A stretch of 9,587 nucleotides of DNA from Desulfobacteraceae bacterium (GCA_013203065.1 JABMQV010000663.1:1-9587); one strand, 5' to 3'. Shown: positions 1 through 6,904, counted from the stretch's first letter. Numbers and translations are program-made. The notes: generated by a model not told the origin, from the letters alone.

Positions 1-1
1 C

Positions 2-1051
2 GTAGGGTGCCTCTTTATTTATTTGGCAATTGCAAAGAAATATGAACCCCTTCTCCTTTTGCCCATAGGTTTTGGGATATTTATCGTAAATTTCCCCCTT
101 GTCCCCCTCATGGGGTTTTCTCACGGCCATGCCCAGCTCCTTCAGGTCTTTTACCGCTATGGGCTGCAGTGGGAAATCATCCCGTGTGTCATTTTCCTGG
201 GACTTGGCGCCATGACCGATTTCGGCCCACTCATTGCCAATCCCAAGACCCTCCTTATAGGTGCCGGAGCACAACTCGGGGTCTTTATTACCTTTACGGG
301 TACCGTACTCGTGGGCTTTACCCTAAAGGAGGCAGCGTCAGTCAGCATTATCGGAGGGGCTGATGGCCCCACAACCATCTATCTCACCCAGCATCTGGCC
401 CCCCAACTCCTCGGCGCCAATGCCCTGGCAGCATACTCCTACATGGCCATGGTCCCCCTGATTCAGCCCCCCATTATGCGGTTATTTACCAATGATAAGG
501 AGCGCAAGATCCGTATGCGCCAGTTGAGACCCGTATCCAGACAGGAAAAAATCCTTTTTCCCCTGGTAACAGTAGGCATCATCGCACTTCTTGTTCCCTC
601 GGTTATCCCTTTGATGGGCATGTTTATGTTGGGTAACCTCATGAAAGAGAGTGGGGTGGTTGCCAGGCTGACCGACACTGCACAGGGTTCCCTTATGAAC
701 ATCGTGACTATCTTCCTTGGGATAGCGGTCGGCGCCACCATGCAGGCGGACAAGTTTCTAAGCTGGAAACCACTCTTCATATTTGGTCTGGGCCTGGTGG
801 ATTTTGCCGTATGTACAATAGGCGGTATTATGACCGTCAAGATCATGAATCTGTTTTTGAAGGAAAAAATTAATCCCCTTATTGGATCAGCGGGTGTCTC
901 GGCTGTACCCATGGCGGCGCGAGTGTCCCAGGTTCAAGGCCTAAAATATGACAAGACCAACCATCTTCTGATGCATGCCATGGGTCCCAATCTCGCGGGT
1001 GTCATCGGCTCGGCCGCAGCCGCTGGCATGTTTATTGCCATGTTCGATTAG
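2..1051 (+). CDS. mmdB: Sodium-translocating decarboxylase beta subunit (OadB/GcdB/MmdB family), 5'-truncated by the window edge
   Basis: Integral membrane subunit of biotin-dependent Na+-pumping decarboxylases; it releases CO2 from carboxybiotin and exports Na+. The reading frame is open to the first base of the window, and the residues before the TTG at 23 (reading [20 protein letters not shown]) look like normal family sequence, so the start lies upstream; 349 residues are visible, against roughly 375-430 for the family. Family signatures seen are [13 protein letters not shown] (bases about 352-390) and [20 protein letters not shown] (about 872-931). Their D, N, G, S and R match in type and spacing the residues reported as important in Klebsiella OadB (D203, N373, G377, S382, R389). 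Several hydrophobic segments fit a polytopic protein. It ends with TAG and is followed after 80 bp by a second plus-strand gene. Family certain; the methylmalonyl-CoA substrate is inferred from the carboxyltransferase encoded convergently downstream. Confidence 0.93.
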   Translation, partial: VGCLFIYLAIAKKYEPLLLLPIGFGIFIVNFPLVPLMGFSHGHAQLLQVFYRYGLQWEIIPCVIFLGLGAMTDFGPLIANPKTLLIGAGAQLGVFITFTGTVLVGFTLKEAASVSIIGGADGPTTIYLTQHLAPQLLGANALAAYSYMAMVPLIQPPIMRLFTNDKERKIRMRQLRPVSRQEKILFPLVTVGIIALLVPSVIPLMGMFMLGNLMKESGVVARLTDTAQGSLMNIVTIFLGIAVGATMQADKFLSWKPLFIFGLGLVDFAVCTIGGIMTVKIMNLFLKEKINPLIGSAGVSAVPMAARVSQVQGLKYDKTNHLLMHAMGPNLAGVIGSAAAAGMFIAMFD

Positions 1052-1131
1052 TGGCTCAACCCTTGGATGGAAAGGATCTCCGCATGAGAGGTTCCGATAA
1101 ACCGGCCTTTTCAAAGGAAGAGGATTGAGAA

Positions 1132-1611
1132 ATGAAAAGCGCTATACTTTTTTTTGCCGTGGCATTCTGTGTCATTATTTCTGGCCCTGCAGGCGCTGAA
1201 AAATTCCTGGACGCCCCCGTTGTTCCGGGCGGAAAGACCCTAAACAAGACGGATGCCCGACTGGAGCTGAAGACCGACTTATCTCATGATGAATTGGTTG
1301 CCTTTTATAAGGAGGCGCTCAAGGATTTCAAAGACATAAAATTTCGGGTATGGAAGGATGCAACCTATATCGAAGACGACGGAAACCGGCCATGGCATTC
1401 CATTACCATTTCAAAGACCAACAGCAGGGGAGAGTCCGTCCTGATAATCAAAGACAATTGGACCTGGATCATTGGAACCCTGATTCTCAGATATATAGGG
1501 GTCTTTGTGGTCCTGATGGTCCTGTTGTTGGGAATGTCAGTGTCCGGAAAAATAATTTCCAGTACGATCAAGCGGGTGGAGGCAAGAAAACAAGAAGCAG
1601 GTAGCGCATAG
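1132..1611 (+). CDS. Exported membrane-anchored protein of unknown function, possible gamma/delta-type accessory subunit of the decarboxylase
   Basis: The 159-residue product starts with a Sec-type signal (positive start, hydrophobic residues 4-19, GPAGA before E23). A soluble, charged part follows (about 23-110) with alternating acidic and basic residues and a segment around DDGNRPWHSITISK. A strong membrane segment lies at about 113-139 (from WIIGTLILRYIGVF onward), then a short basic tail. I do not recognise the soluble domain. The membrane segment is rich in V, L, M and G, like the single helix of OadG/MmdD anchor subunits, and the gene follows the beta subunit directly, so an accessory or anchoring role in the decarboxylase is a reasonable inference. 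If the signal is cleaved, the soluble part faces the periplasm and the tail the cytoplasm. The ATG at 1132 follows AGGAAGAGG at a suitable distance. A terminator follows within 40 bp. Confidence 0.85.
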   Translation: MKSAILFFAVAFCVIISGPAGAEKFLDAPVVPGGKTLNKTDARLELKTDLSHDELVAFYKEALKDFKDIKFRVWKDATYIEDDGNRPWHSITISKTNSRGESVLIIKDNWTWIIGTLILRYIGVFVVLMVLLLGMSVSGKIISSTIKRVEARKQEAGSA

Positions 1612-1644
1612 GTCTCAAATTAAAACGTGGGGTTCGGAGGATAA

Positions 1645-1683
1645 AAAAGGCCTTTTCCGTGTTTAATTGGAAAAAGGCCTTTT
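1645..1683. terminator. Bidirectional intrinsic terminator between convergent decarboxylase operons
   Basis: Arms at 1645-1658 and 1669-1683 form a 14-bp stem with a single bulged A (at the five-A run on the right) and a 10-nt loop. The GGCC core is flanked by an A run on the left and a T run on the right, so the hairpin carries a U tract when read in either direction. It lies 33 bp after the plus-strand stop at 1611 and 19 bp after the minus-strand stop at 1703. Confidence 0.88.
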
Positions 1684-1702
1684 GTTTACATTGCGCAGGC
1701 CC

Positions 1703-3253
1703 TTAGAGAGGAATATTGCCATGCCTCCTCTCGGGAAGGCTATCCCTTTTATTCTTGAGCATCATCAAGGCCTTGATCAACTTGGGCCGAGTACTTTCGG
1801 GAAAGATTATCTGATCGATATACCCCAGTTCTGCGGCCTTAAAGGGACTGGCAAAATTATTCCTGTATTCTTTGACCAACCTTTCCCTGGTGGCCTCGGG
1901 ATCATCGGCCTCATCAATCTCTTTCCTGAATATGATGTTGACGGCCCCGTCGGGTCCCATCACGGCGATCTCGGCCGTGGGGTAGGCATAGTTGATGTCA
2001 CCGTCATGGTGTTTGCTTGACATGACATCATAGGCCCCACCATATGCCTTTCGGGTCACCACAGTAACCTTCGGAACCGTGGCCTCACAATAGGCATAGA
2101 TGATCTTGGCGCCATGCTTGATGATGCCCCCGTACTCCTGGTTGACTCCTGGTAAGAAGCCGGGCACATCCACAAAGGTTACGAGGGGGATATTGAAGGC
2201 GTCGCAGGTCCGAACAAACCTGGCACACTTCATGGAGGCATCGATGTCCAGGCACCCCGCCAAGAACCTGGGCTGGTTGGCAACAACCCCTACCACCATG
2301 CCGTTTAGCCGGCCAAAGCCTACCACCATATTTTTTGCCCAGTGCCTGTGGACTTCCAAAAAAAGGTTGCCATCCAGCACCGTGTGAATGATCTCCTTGA
2401 TGTCGTAAGGCATCCTGGGATTGGTTGGGACCACCTTGTTTAGGGATTTGTCTCTCCGTTCCGGATCATCCGTGCATTCAACGGACGGGGGCATTTCGCG
2501 GCAATTCTGCGGAAGAAACCCAAGGATCTCCTTTACCCTGTCGAGGGCTGCCTGATCCGTGTCTTCTGCAAAATGCGCCACACCACTCTTTGTATTGTGG
2601 GTCATGGCGCCCCCCAACGCCTCGGGCGTTACCTCCTCAGAGGTAACCGCCTTGATCACCTGGGGCCCGGTTATGAACATGTTGCTTGTCTTTTTCACCA
2701 TAATGGTGAAATCGGTCAGGGCAGGTGAATAGACAGCACCCCCCGCACAGGGCCCCATGATGACCGATATCTGGGGGATGACTCCAGAGGCCCAGACATT
2801 CCGCTTGAATATCTCTCCGTAACTTCCGAGGCTCACAACCCCTTCCTGGATCCTGGCCCCCCCGGAGTCATTCAACCCGATGACGGGGGCACCGCTCTTG
2901 ATGGCCAGATCCATTATTTTGCACACTTTTTCTCCGAACGGCCCGCTCAAAGAACCACCAAATACCGTAAAATCCTGTGAAAAAACAAAAATTTCTCTGC
3001 CATTTACGGTTCCGTAGCCGGTGACCACACCATCGCCGGGAATCTTTTTCTCTCCCATGCCGAAATCATGACACCGGTGGACCACAAATTTGTCCAGCTC
3101 CTCAAAACTGTTCGGATCGAGAAGATAGTGGATCCTTTCCCTTGCAGTCATCTTCCCCTTAGCATGTTGCTGGTCAATGCGCTTCTGGCCACCACCCAGC
3201 TCAGCCTCAAGGTTTCTTCTCTCCAGTTCTTTGATCTTGTCTGCAATGTCCAT
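1703..3253 (-). CDS. mmdA: Methylmalonyl-CoA decarboxylase alpha / propionyl-CoA carboxylase beta-type carboxyltransferase
   Basis: Biotin-dependent carboxyltransferase that moves a carboxyl group between methylmalonyl-CoA (or propionyl-CoA) and biotin on a carrier protein; cytoplasmic, normally hexameric. The 516 residues match the usual length. The N-terminal crotonase-like half shows [20 protein letters not shown] (128-147) and [16 protein letters not shown] (167-182), which supply oxyanion-hole glycines. [15 protein letters not shown] (214-228) follows. The C-terminal half has [20 protein letters not shown] (360-379), [15 protein letters not shown] (401-415) and [18 protein letters not shown] (425-442), with the family ending [15 protein letters not shown]. 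The ATG at 3253 is chosen because GGAG sits 7 nt upstream; a TTG one codon earlier is less likely. It lies 35 bp after the biotin carrier gene in one operon. With the Na+-pump beta subunit adjacent, MmdA is favoured; PccB or a transcarboxylase 12S subunit cannot be excluded. Confidence 0.93.
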   Translation of the reverse strand: MDIADKIKELERRNLEAELGGGQKRIDQQHAKGKMTARERIHYLLDPNSFEELDKFVVHRCHDFGMGEKKIPGDGVVTGYGTVNGREIFVFSQDFTVFGGSLSGPFGEKVCKIMDLAIKSGAPVIGLNDSGGARIQEGVVSLGSYGEIFKRNVWASGVIPQISVIMGPCAGGAVYSPALTDFTIMVKKTSNMFITGPQVIKAVTSEEVTPEALGGAMTHNTKSGVAHFAEDTDQAALDRVKEILGFLPQNCREMPPSVECTDDPERRDKSLNKVVPTNPRMPYDIKEIIHTVLDGNLFLEVHRHWAKNMVVGFGRLNGMVVGVVANQPRFLAGCLDIDASMKCARFVRTCDAFNIPLVTFVDVPGFLPGVNQEYGGIIKHGAKIIYAYCEATVPKVTVVTRKAYGGAYDVMSSKHHDGDINYAYPTAEIAVMGPDGAVNIIFRKEIDEADDPEATRERLVKEYRNNFASPFKAAELGYIDQIIFPESTRPKLIKALMMLKNKRDSLPERRHGNIPL

Positions 3254-3288
3254 CAAGGGTCTCCGGGGATCAACTGAATCAATAAGGG

Positions 3289-3501
3289 CTACTCAAGCAC
3301 TACCAGTACTGCCCCTGCCTCCACGGCATCACCCTTTTGGCATTTCACTTCTTTTACCGTCCCAGAGGCTTCGGCAACTATGGGCAATTCCATCTTCATT
3401 GCCTCAATCACCACCACCTCATCACCTTCATTCACAGCATCACCCTCTTTAACCTTTATCTCCCAAACGTTCCCTCCCATGGGAGCGGTAACTTCACTCA
3501 T
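3289..3501 (-). CDS. mmdC: Minimal biotin carboxyl carrier protein (biotinyl subunit)
   Basis: Carries the covalently bound biotin that shuttles CO2 from the carboxyltransferase to the membrane beta subunit, or from a biotin carboxylase if the system runs as a carboxylase. The 70-residue product is one biotinyl/lipoyl domain: [19 protein letters not shown] near the start, the biotinylation motif EAMKMELP with the target lysine at K36, and a closing [14 protein letters not shown]. It lacks the extended N-terminus and Pro/Ala-rich linker usual for MmdC, GcdC or OadA, so it is a bare carrier domain. The ATG at 3501 is chosen over an in-frame start near 3558 because a perfect AGGAGGT sits 7 nt before it. 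First gene of the operon with the carboxyltransferase. Family is clear; the partner complex is inferred. Confidence 0.93.
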   Translation of the reverse strand: MSEVTAPMGGNVWEIKVKEGDAVNEGDEVVVIEAMKMELPIVAEASGTVKEVKCQKGDAVEAGAVLVVLE

Positions 3502-3508
3502 AACAGAT

Positions 3509-3515
3509 ACCTCCT
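3509..3515 (-). promoter_or_regulatory. Consensus Shine-Dalgarno site fixing the biotin carrier start
   Basis: On the minus strand the sequence reads AGGAGGT, 7 nt before the ATG at 3501. It decides between this start and an upstream in-frame one that would add 19 residues not typical of biotinyl domains. Confidence 0.85.
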
Positions 3516-3618
3516 TTTTTTGTAAAAATTTTCTAACCCTAAACTGCCTGGTTGACACCCCTTTTCAGGGCATAGACAATTCCCCCGTCTTCTTTGGGCA
3601 TTCTTGTGAGTGACGCTT

Positions 3619-3647
3619 TATATCATTTAGAAGATGCCGATTGTCAA
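3619..3647 (-). promoter_or_regulatory. Sigma-70-type promoter of the biotin carrier-carboxyltransferase operon
   Basis: On the minus strand there is a perfect TTGACA (3642-3647), a 17-bp spacer and GATATA (3619-3624); TATAAA at 3617-3622 is an overlapping alternative with 19-bp spacing. Transcription would begin near 3610, giving a leader of roughly 110 nt before the ATG at 3501. No other gene in the correct orientation lies between. Confidence 0.65.
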
Positions 3648-3933
3648 GCACAATATACCAGAAAATTGCCAAAATGGCTGAGCAGCCACCTCCTATGCAC
3701 CCGGGAGATCTTACAAAAGGAGTTTCTTGAACCAATGGGGTTGCCAGAACAAACTTTCCATAGTTCTTCATGTTCCGACACAGGCACTTTTTCCCGTGCC
3801 CTGTAGCTCCGGAAGGCCCTACAGGGCATCTCTGAGGTGGATAAAGGTTCTCTTGCACAGGGAAGATCTGTCTGATATATTTCAGGAAAAAGAATTGAAG
3901 AATTGAAGTTTCAAATTCAGTGGGGTTCTTTGT
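3648..3933. other. Gene-free stretch with several inverted repeats; possible structured leader
   Basis: I see no convincing gene here. A 7-bp pair (3686-3692 with 3834-3840, CCACCTC/GAGGTGG) encloses three smaller hairpins. One has outer arms 3721-3725/3751-3755 and an inner AACC/GGTT stem. The second pairs 3780-3787 with 3796-3804 (8 bp, one bulge). The third pairs 3798-3806 with 3819-3827 (9 bp). The last two share bases 3798-3804, so only one can form at a time. On the plus strand this stretch precedes the radical SAM gene at 3934; no good plus-strand promoter was found. Close to that gene there are also two tandem copies of GAATTGAA. Confidence 0.35.
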
Positions 3934-4989
3934 GTGAAATTCACACGCCGTGATTTTCTGAAGCGTTTCTTTTTAATCGGAGGCTCCCTATTGTTTTCGC
4001 CTCTTTCTCTCTACGCCAGGCAAAGAGAGCGAAAGGGGTGGCAGCCTGCCTATGTGAAATTGGAAAGAGAGGGAAAATTTGCCCAAAGGATTGAGGAGGC
4101 CTACGCCATTTTTGAAAACTGCCACCTCTGCCCCAGGGGCTGTGGGGTGAATCGGCAAAGAGGGGAAGCAGGGTTTTGCCGAACTCTGGCCGGAGCGGTG
4201 GTTTCCAGCGCCCAACCCCACTTTGGCGAGGAAATTTCGCTGGTGGGCCAGAATGGATCCGGGACCATCTTCTTCTCTAACTGCAATCTCCGTTGTGTTT
4301 TCTGTCAGAACTGGCCCATTGCCCATGCCGGGAGAGGAGAGAAAACAAAAGATGAAGACTTGGCGGACCTGATGCTTTATCTCCAAAAGATCGGCTGCCA
4401 TAACATCAATTTGGTCACTCCCACACATGTCATGCCCAACATCTTGAATGCCACACGAATTGCCTTGAAAAAGGGTCTGCGGCTGCCCCTGATTTACAAT
4501 ACCAGCGGTTATGAGCGGTTGGAAATCGTGAGGTTACTGGATGGCATCGTGGATATCTATTTGCCCGATATGAAATACATGGATGCCCACCAGGCATCAA
4601 AATACTCAACCGGTGCTTCAGACTATCCGGATGTGGCAAGAGATGCGATCGTTGAAATGAATCGGCAGGTGGGAGAGCATATGACGGACAAACAAGGAAT
4701 CGCCCTCTGTGGCCTGATGATTAGACATTTGGTGATGCCCAACCGCGTGGCTGGAACAGAAAAGTTCATCAAGTGGGTGGCCAAGGCCTTTCCCAAATCC
4801 ACCTATATCAACATCATGCCCCAATACCATGTGGCATACAAGGCATTTGACTATCCTGAAATCGCCCGTGCCATCACCGTAGAGGAGTTTTTGGAAGCCA
4901 TGGAATGGGTTGATAAATACGATCTTACCAACTTAGACCCCAGGGCTGTGGCCGTCAGGAAATTATACGTCCGGCGCCGGGCCGGTTAA
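3934..4989 (+). CDS. Radical SAM protein, PflX-like (COG1313 type), with twin-arginine signal
   Basis: A PflA-related radical SAM protein of unknown substrate. The 351-residue product opens with TRRDFLKRF (residues 4-12), a classical Tat motif, followed by hydrophobic residues 12-27 (FFLIGGSLLFSPLSLY). Then comes a four-cysteine group, C63, C66, C70 and C82 (CHLCPRGCG and GFCR), as in COG1313 proteins. HFGEEISLVGQNGSGTIFFS leads into the radical SAM cluster C117-x3-C121-x2-C124 (CNLRCVFCQNW), which binds the [4Fe-4S] cluster and SAM. Downstream family features are TPTHVMPN, YNTSGYE, LPDMKY and a late IMPQYH. The GTG start at 3934 is chosen because it places the RR motif at residues 5-6; GGGG lies about 9 nt upstream. 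It converges on, and overlaps by 35 bp, the next radical SAM gene. Export of such an enzyme would be unusual; a membrane-retained protein is also possible. Confidence 0.9.
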   Translation: MKFTRRDFLKRFFLIGGSLLFSPLSLYARQRERKGWQPAYVKLEREGKFAQRIEEAYAIFENCHLCPRGCGVNRQRGEAGFCRTLAGAVVSSAQPHFGEEISLVGQNGSGTIFFSNCNLRCVFCQNWPIAHAGRGEKTKDEDLADLMLYLQKIGCHNINLVTPTHVMPNILNATRIALKKGLRLPLIYNTSGYERLEIVRLLDGIVDIYLPDMKYMDAHQASKYSTGASDYPDVARDAIVEMNRQVGEHMTDKQGIALCGLMIRHLVMPNRVAGTEKFIKWVAKAFPKSTYINIMPQYHVAYKAFDYPEIARAITVEEFLEAMEWVDKYDLTNLDPRAVAVRKLYVRRRAG

Positions 4990-6181
4990 GGCCCTCTTCC
5001 AACGAACCAACTTTTTCCCAGATGCCGGGGATGGGTCTTCCGCAGTATTGACACTTCCCCCCTTTCAGCCGTATGGCTTCGATCATGTACCCCATCCGTT
5101 GGATGACGATTTTCTTGCATCTTGGACAGAAGGTGTTCCAGGCCTCATGGCTCGGTATGTTCCCGATATAAACATATTCAAGCCCTGAGGAAAGGGCCAC
5201 CTCCCGGGCGTTTTCCAGCGTTGCGATCGGGGTTGGGGGGAGTCGTCTGAGCTTGTGAAGGGGATAAAACCGGCTAAAATGAACTGGTGTGTCTGTACCC
5301 AACGCTTTCTTCACCCAAAGGCACATTTCTCTAATCAGCGACATATCATCATTCTTGGTGGGGATCACAAGGTTTGTGATCTCCAGGTGGACGTTCTCCT
5401 GTCTTAGTGTCTTCAGGGTTTCTAGAACCGGAGCCAGCTCTCCGCCGCATAATTTCCGGTAAAATGCCTCGGTAAATCCCTTCAGGTCAATTTGTGCTGC
5501 GTCCAGCACCTTGCACAGATTCCGCAAGGGGACCTCATTGATGAAACCGTTCGAATGCATGACGTTCAAGAGACCGGCATTCTTGGCGGCCCGGCTCATA
5601 TCCAGCATATATTCATAGAAAATGGTGGGTTCCACGTAACTATAAGCGATAGAATGGGCTTTCATATCTTTGGCCCGCATCACTGCCTTTTCGGGTGAGA
5701 CCTGATAGTTGTAAACATCTTCCGGGGAGGCCAAAGCGATTTCCCAATTCTGGCAGAACTTACAATCGAAATTGCATCCGGCGGTTGCGATAGACAAGGA
5801 TTTGGTGCCAGGGAGGACATGAAAGAACGGTTTTTTTTCGATAGGTTCTAAATGGATGGCACAGGGAACCCCGTAGACCAGACTGTAGCATTTTCCCTGC
5901 CGATTCTCCCGAACCCTGCAGAACCCCCTCTTCCCTTCGGGAAGAATGCATCGTCTGGGGCAGAGGTCACACTGAATCTTTCCTCCACCCAGGCCAGTAA
6001 AATAGGGGGAAAGTTTGGTCTTGATGAGCCCCTTTTTGGCCATTTGTGCGCGCAAGGCCCCCGGAAGGCCGAAAAAATGAATGGCGGAAAGGGCACACAA
6101 ACCCTTTCCACAAACCTTCAAGAACTCTCGTTTCGACAGATGGGGGCCATGCAAACTTTCACGGTTTCCATAATCTCTCAT
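4955..6181 (-). CDS. amrS: AmmeMemoRadiSam-type radical SAM enzyme with Tat-like (KR) leader
   Basis: Radical SAM protein of the AmrS group, whose reaction is not established; relatives are often encoded with Memo and AMMECR1 proteins, neither of which is seen here. From the ATG at 6181 it has 408 residues. The leader contains SKREFLK (16-22), a Tat-like motif with KR in place of RR, then a hydrophobic stretch (about 28-43). The N-terminal cysteine group is C71, C74, C78 and C88. YSLVYG and PIEKKPFFHVLPG precede the radical SAM cluster C136-x3-C140-x2-C143 (CNFDCKFCQNWEIA). Later come SYVEPTIFYEYM, DLKGFTEAFYRKLCGG and HFSRFYPLHKL. Two CXXC knuckles (C352/C355 and C377/C380) form a zinc-ribbon-like tail. 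The start is uncertain: a TTG at 6226 would add 15 residues, and neither start has a strong ribosome site. The last 35 bp overlap the opposite radical SAM gene. Confidence 0.9.
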   Translation of the reverse strand: MRDYGNRESLHGPHLSKREFLKVCGKGLCALSAIHFFGLPGALRAQMAKKGLIKTKLSPYFTGLGGGKIQCDLCPRRCILPEGKRGFCRVRENRQGKCYSLVYGVPCAIHLEPIEKKPFFHVLPGTKSLSIATAGCNFDCKFCQNWEIALASPEDVYNYQVSPEKAVMRAKDMKAHSIAYSYVEPTIFYEYMLDMSRAAKNAGLLNVMHSNGFINEVPLRNLCKVLDAAQIDLKGFTEAFYRKLCGGELAPVLETLKTLRQENVHLEITNLVIPTKNDDMSLIREMCLWVKKALGTDTPVHFSRFYPLHKLRRLPPTPIATLENAREVALSSGLEYVYIGNIPSHEAWNTFCPRCKKIVIQRMGYMIEAIRLKGGKCQYCGRPIPGIWEKVGSLEEGLNRPGAGRIIS

Positions 6182-6267
6182 GTGGAGTTGGAGACCCTCA
6201 GGACGAGATTTTCGGAAATAAAACAAACTAACCGTTAAAAGTTAAAGATTAACAACACATAATCTAC

Positions 6268-6296
6268 TTCATAAAACGAACCAGGAGATAAATCAA
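6268..6296 (-). promoter_or_regulatory. Candidate promoter for the AmrS-like gene
   Basis: On the minus strand TTGATT (6291-6296) is followed after 17 bp by TATGAA (6268-6273). It lies 87 bp before the ATG at 6181 and after the HU gene. The -35 overlaps the right arm of an inverted repeat at 6292-6309. Both elements deviate from consensus, so this is tentative. Confidence 0.35.
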
Positions 6297-6309
6297 GCAC
6301 CGGCTTGAT
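6292..6309. repeat. 7-bp inverted repeat framed by direct repeats
   Basis: ATCAAGC (6292-6298) and GCTTGAT (6303-6309) are perfect inverted repeats around ACCG. GAGATAAA occurs as a direct repeat on either side (6285-6292 and 6313-6320). It lies between the HU gene and the AmrS-like gene, both on the minus strand. Read on that strand the stem is followed by a short T-rich stretch, so it could be a weak terminator for HU or an operator overlapping the candidate promoter. Confidence 0.5.
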
Positions 6310-6317
6310 CGCGAGAT

Positions 6318-6368
6318 AAAGGTGGGCAGATTCAAACTACAAAAAAAGGCAGGCCTGAGCCCACCTTT
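6318..6368 (-). terminator. Candidate terminator region downstream of the HU gene
   Basis: A perfect 10-bp inverted repeat (AAAGGTGGGC at 6318-6327, GCCCACCTTT at 6359-6368) encloses a loop of 31 nt. Inside it, on the minus strand, a GC-rich CAGGCCTGCC runs into seven T. A smaller 6-bp hairpin, 6381-6386/6393-6398, sits directly after the HU stop codon. Which of these acts as terminator is unclear. Confidence 0.4.
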
Positions 6369-6399
6369 TCAATCTCCGAAAGAGAGCTTTTCCTCTCTG

Positions 6400-6777
6400 T
6401 TACCCAACCATATCTTTCACTTTTTTCAGTGGCCTGATTTTGACAACATTGCGGGCCGGTTTGGCCTTGAACACTGTTTCTTCCCCCGTGAATGGGTTGA
6501 TACCCTTGCGGGCCTTGGTGGCGGGTTTTCGTTTGACCTCAATCTTCATAAGTCCTGGAAGGGTGATTTGACCGGGTGAGCGCTTTTTAATATGGCGCTC
6601 GATGAGGATAGTCAGTTCATCAAACACTGAGGAGACCTGTTTCTTGTTCAGTTCGGTGTTCTGTGCAATTTCACTAATGATGCCGGATTTGGTCATGGGT
6701 TTTTTTACCGCCGTTATCTTCCTGGTCGGGGTTGCCTTTTTTGCCGGTGCCTTCTTAGCCGCTTTCTTTTTAGCCAT
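6400..6777 (-). CDS. HU-family DNA-binding protein with lysine/alanine-rich N-terminal tail
   Basis: Nucleoid-associated, DNA-bending protein that should act as a dimer. The product has 125 residues; the HU fold covers about 28-125 (from MTKSGIISEIAQ) and matches the normal 90-100 residues. The DNA-binding arm is kept: KARKGINPFTGEE contains the GxNPxTGE signature with the proline that inserts between base pairs. Residues 1-27 form an extra tail dominated by K, A and P (MAKKKAAKKAPAKKATPTRK at its start), like histone-H1-type tails; HU normally starts near residue 28. M28 itself could be an internal start, but the ATG at 6777 has a strong AGGGAGGGA site upstream, supporting the tailed form. 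Monocistronic by position, with a candidate promoter at 6876-6904. Confidence 0.93.
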   Translation of the reverse strand: MAKKKAAKKAPAKKATPTRKITAVKKPMTKSGIISEIAQNTELNKKQVSSVFDELTILIERHIKKRSPGQITLPGLMKIEVKRKPATKARKGINPFTGEETVFKAKPARNVVKIRPLKKVKDMVG

Positions 6778-6875
6778 AGATCCCTCCTTTTCCCTTCAAA
6801 ATTATCGTTAATCCAATGGAAAACTCTGGCCCAACCATACAATACAGGCATACGAACGTTTATATAAGCACCTAT

Positions 6876-6904
6876 GAGATATATGGCTCGTTTGATAATG
6901 TCAA
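6876..6904 (-). promoter_or_regulatory. Candidate promoter for the HU gene
   Basis: On the minus strand TTGACA (6899-6904) is followed after 17 bp by TATCTC (6876-6881), with TATATC at 6878-6883 (15-bp spacing) as an alternative. The leader to the ATG at 6777 would be about 90 nt. The -35 is perfect but the -10 is weak. Confidence 0.4.

Noticed and set aside
463..912. 149-codon open frame on the minus strand opposite the decarboxylase beta subunit
   Set aside because: Antisense to highly conserved beta-subunit sequence; long only because stops are rare there in this frame.
1084..1128. 14-codon open frame between the beta subunit and the 159-residue protein, starting MRGSDKPAF
   Set aside because: Too short and featureless to support; it could be a leader peptide but nothing in the sequence shows it.
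3502..3558. 19-residue N-terminal extension of the biotin carrier
   Set aside because: The extension is not like biotinyl domains and a consensus Shine-Dalgarno precedes the internal ATG at 3501.
3565..3858. 97-codon open frame on the minus strand upstream of the biotin carrier gene
   Set aside because: It runs through the TTGACA/GATATA promoter of the biotin carrier operon, has no ribosome site, and its residues (many P, C and G, no domain pattern) look like chance translation.
5852..6238. 128-codon open frame on the plus strand opposite the AmrS-like gene
   Set aside because: Antisense shadow of a gene with strong family motifs; low-complexity composition and no ribosome site.
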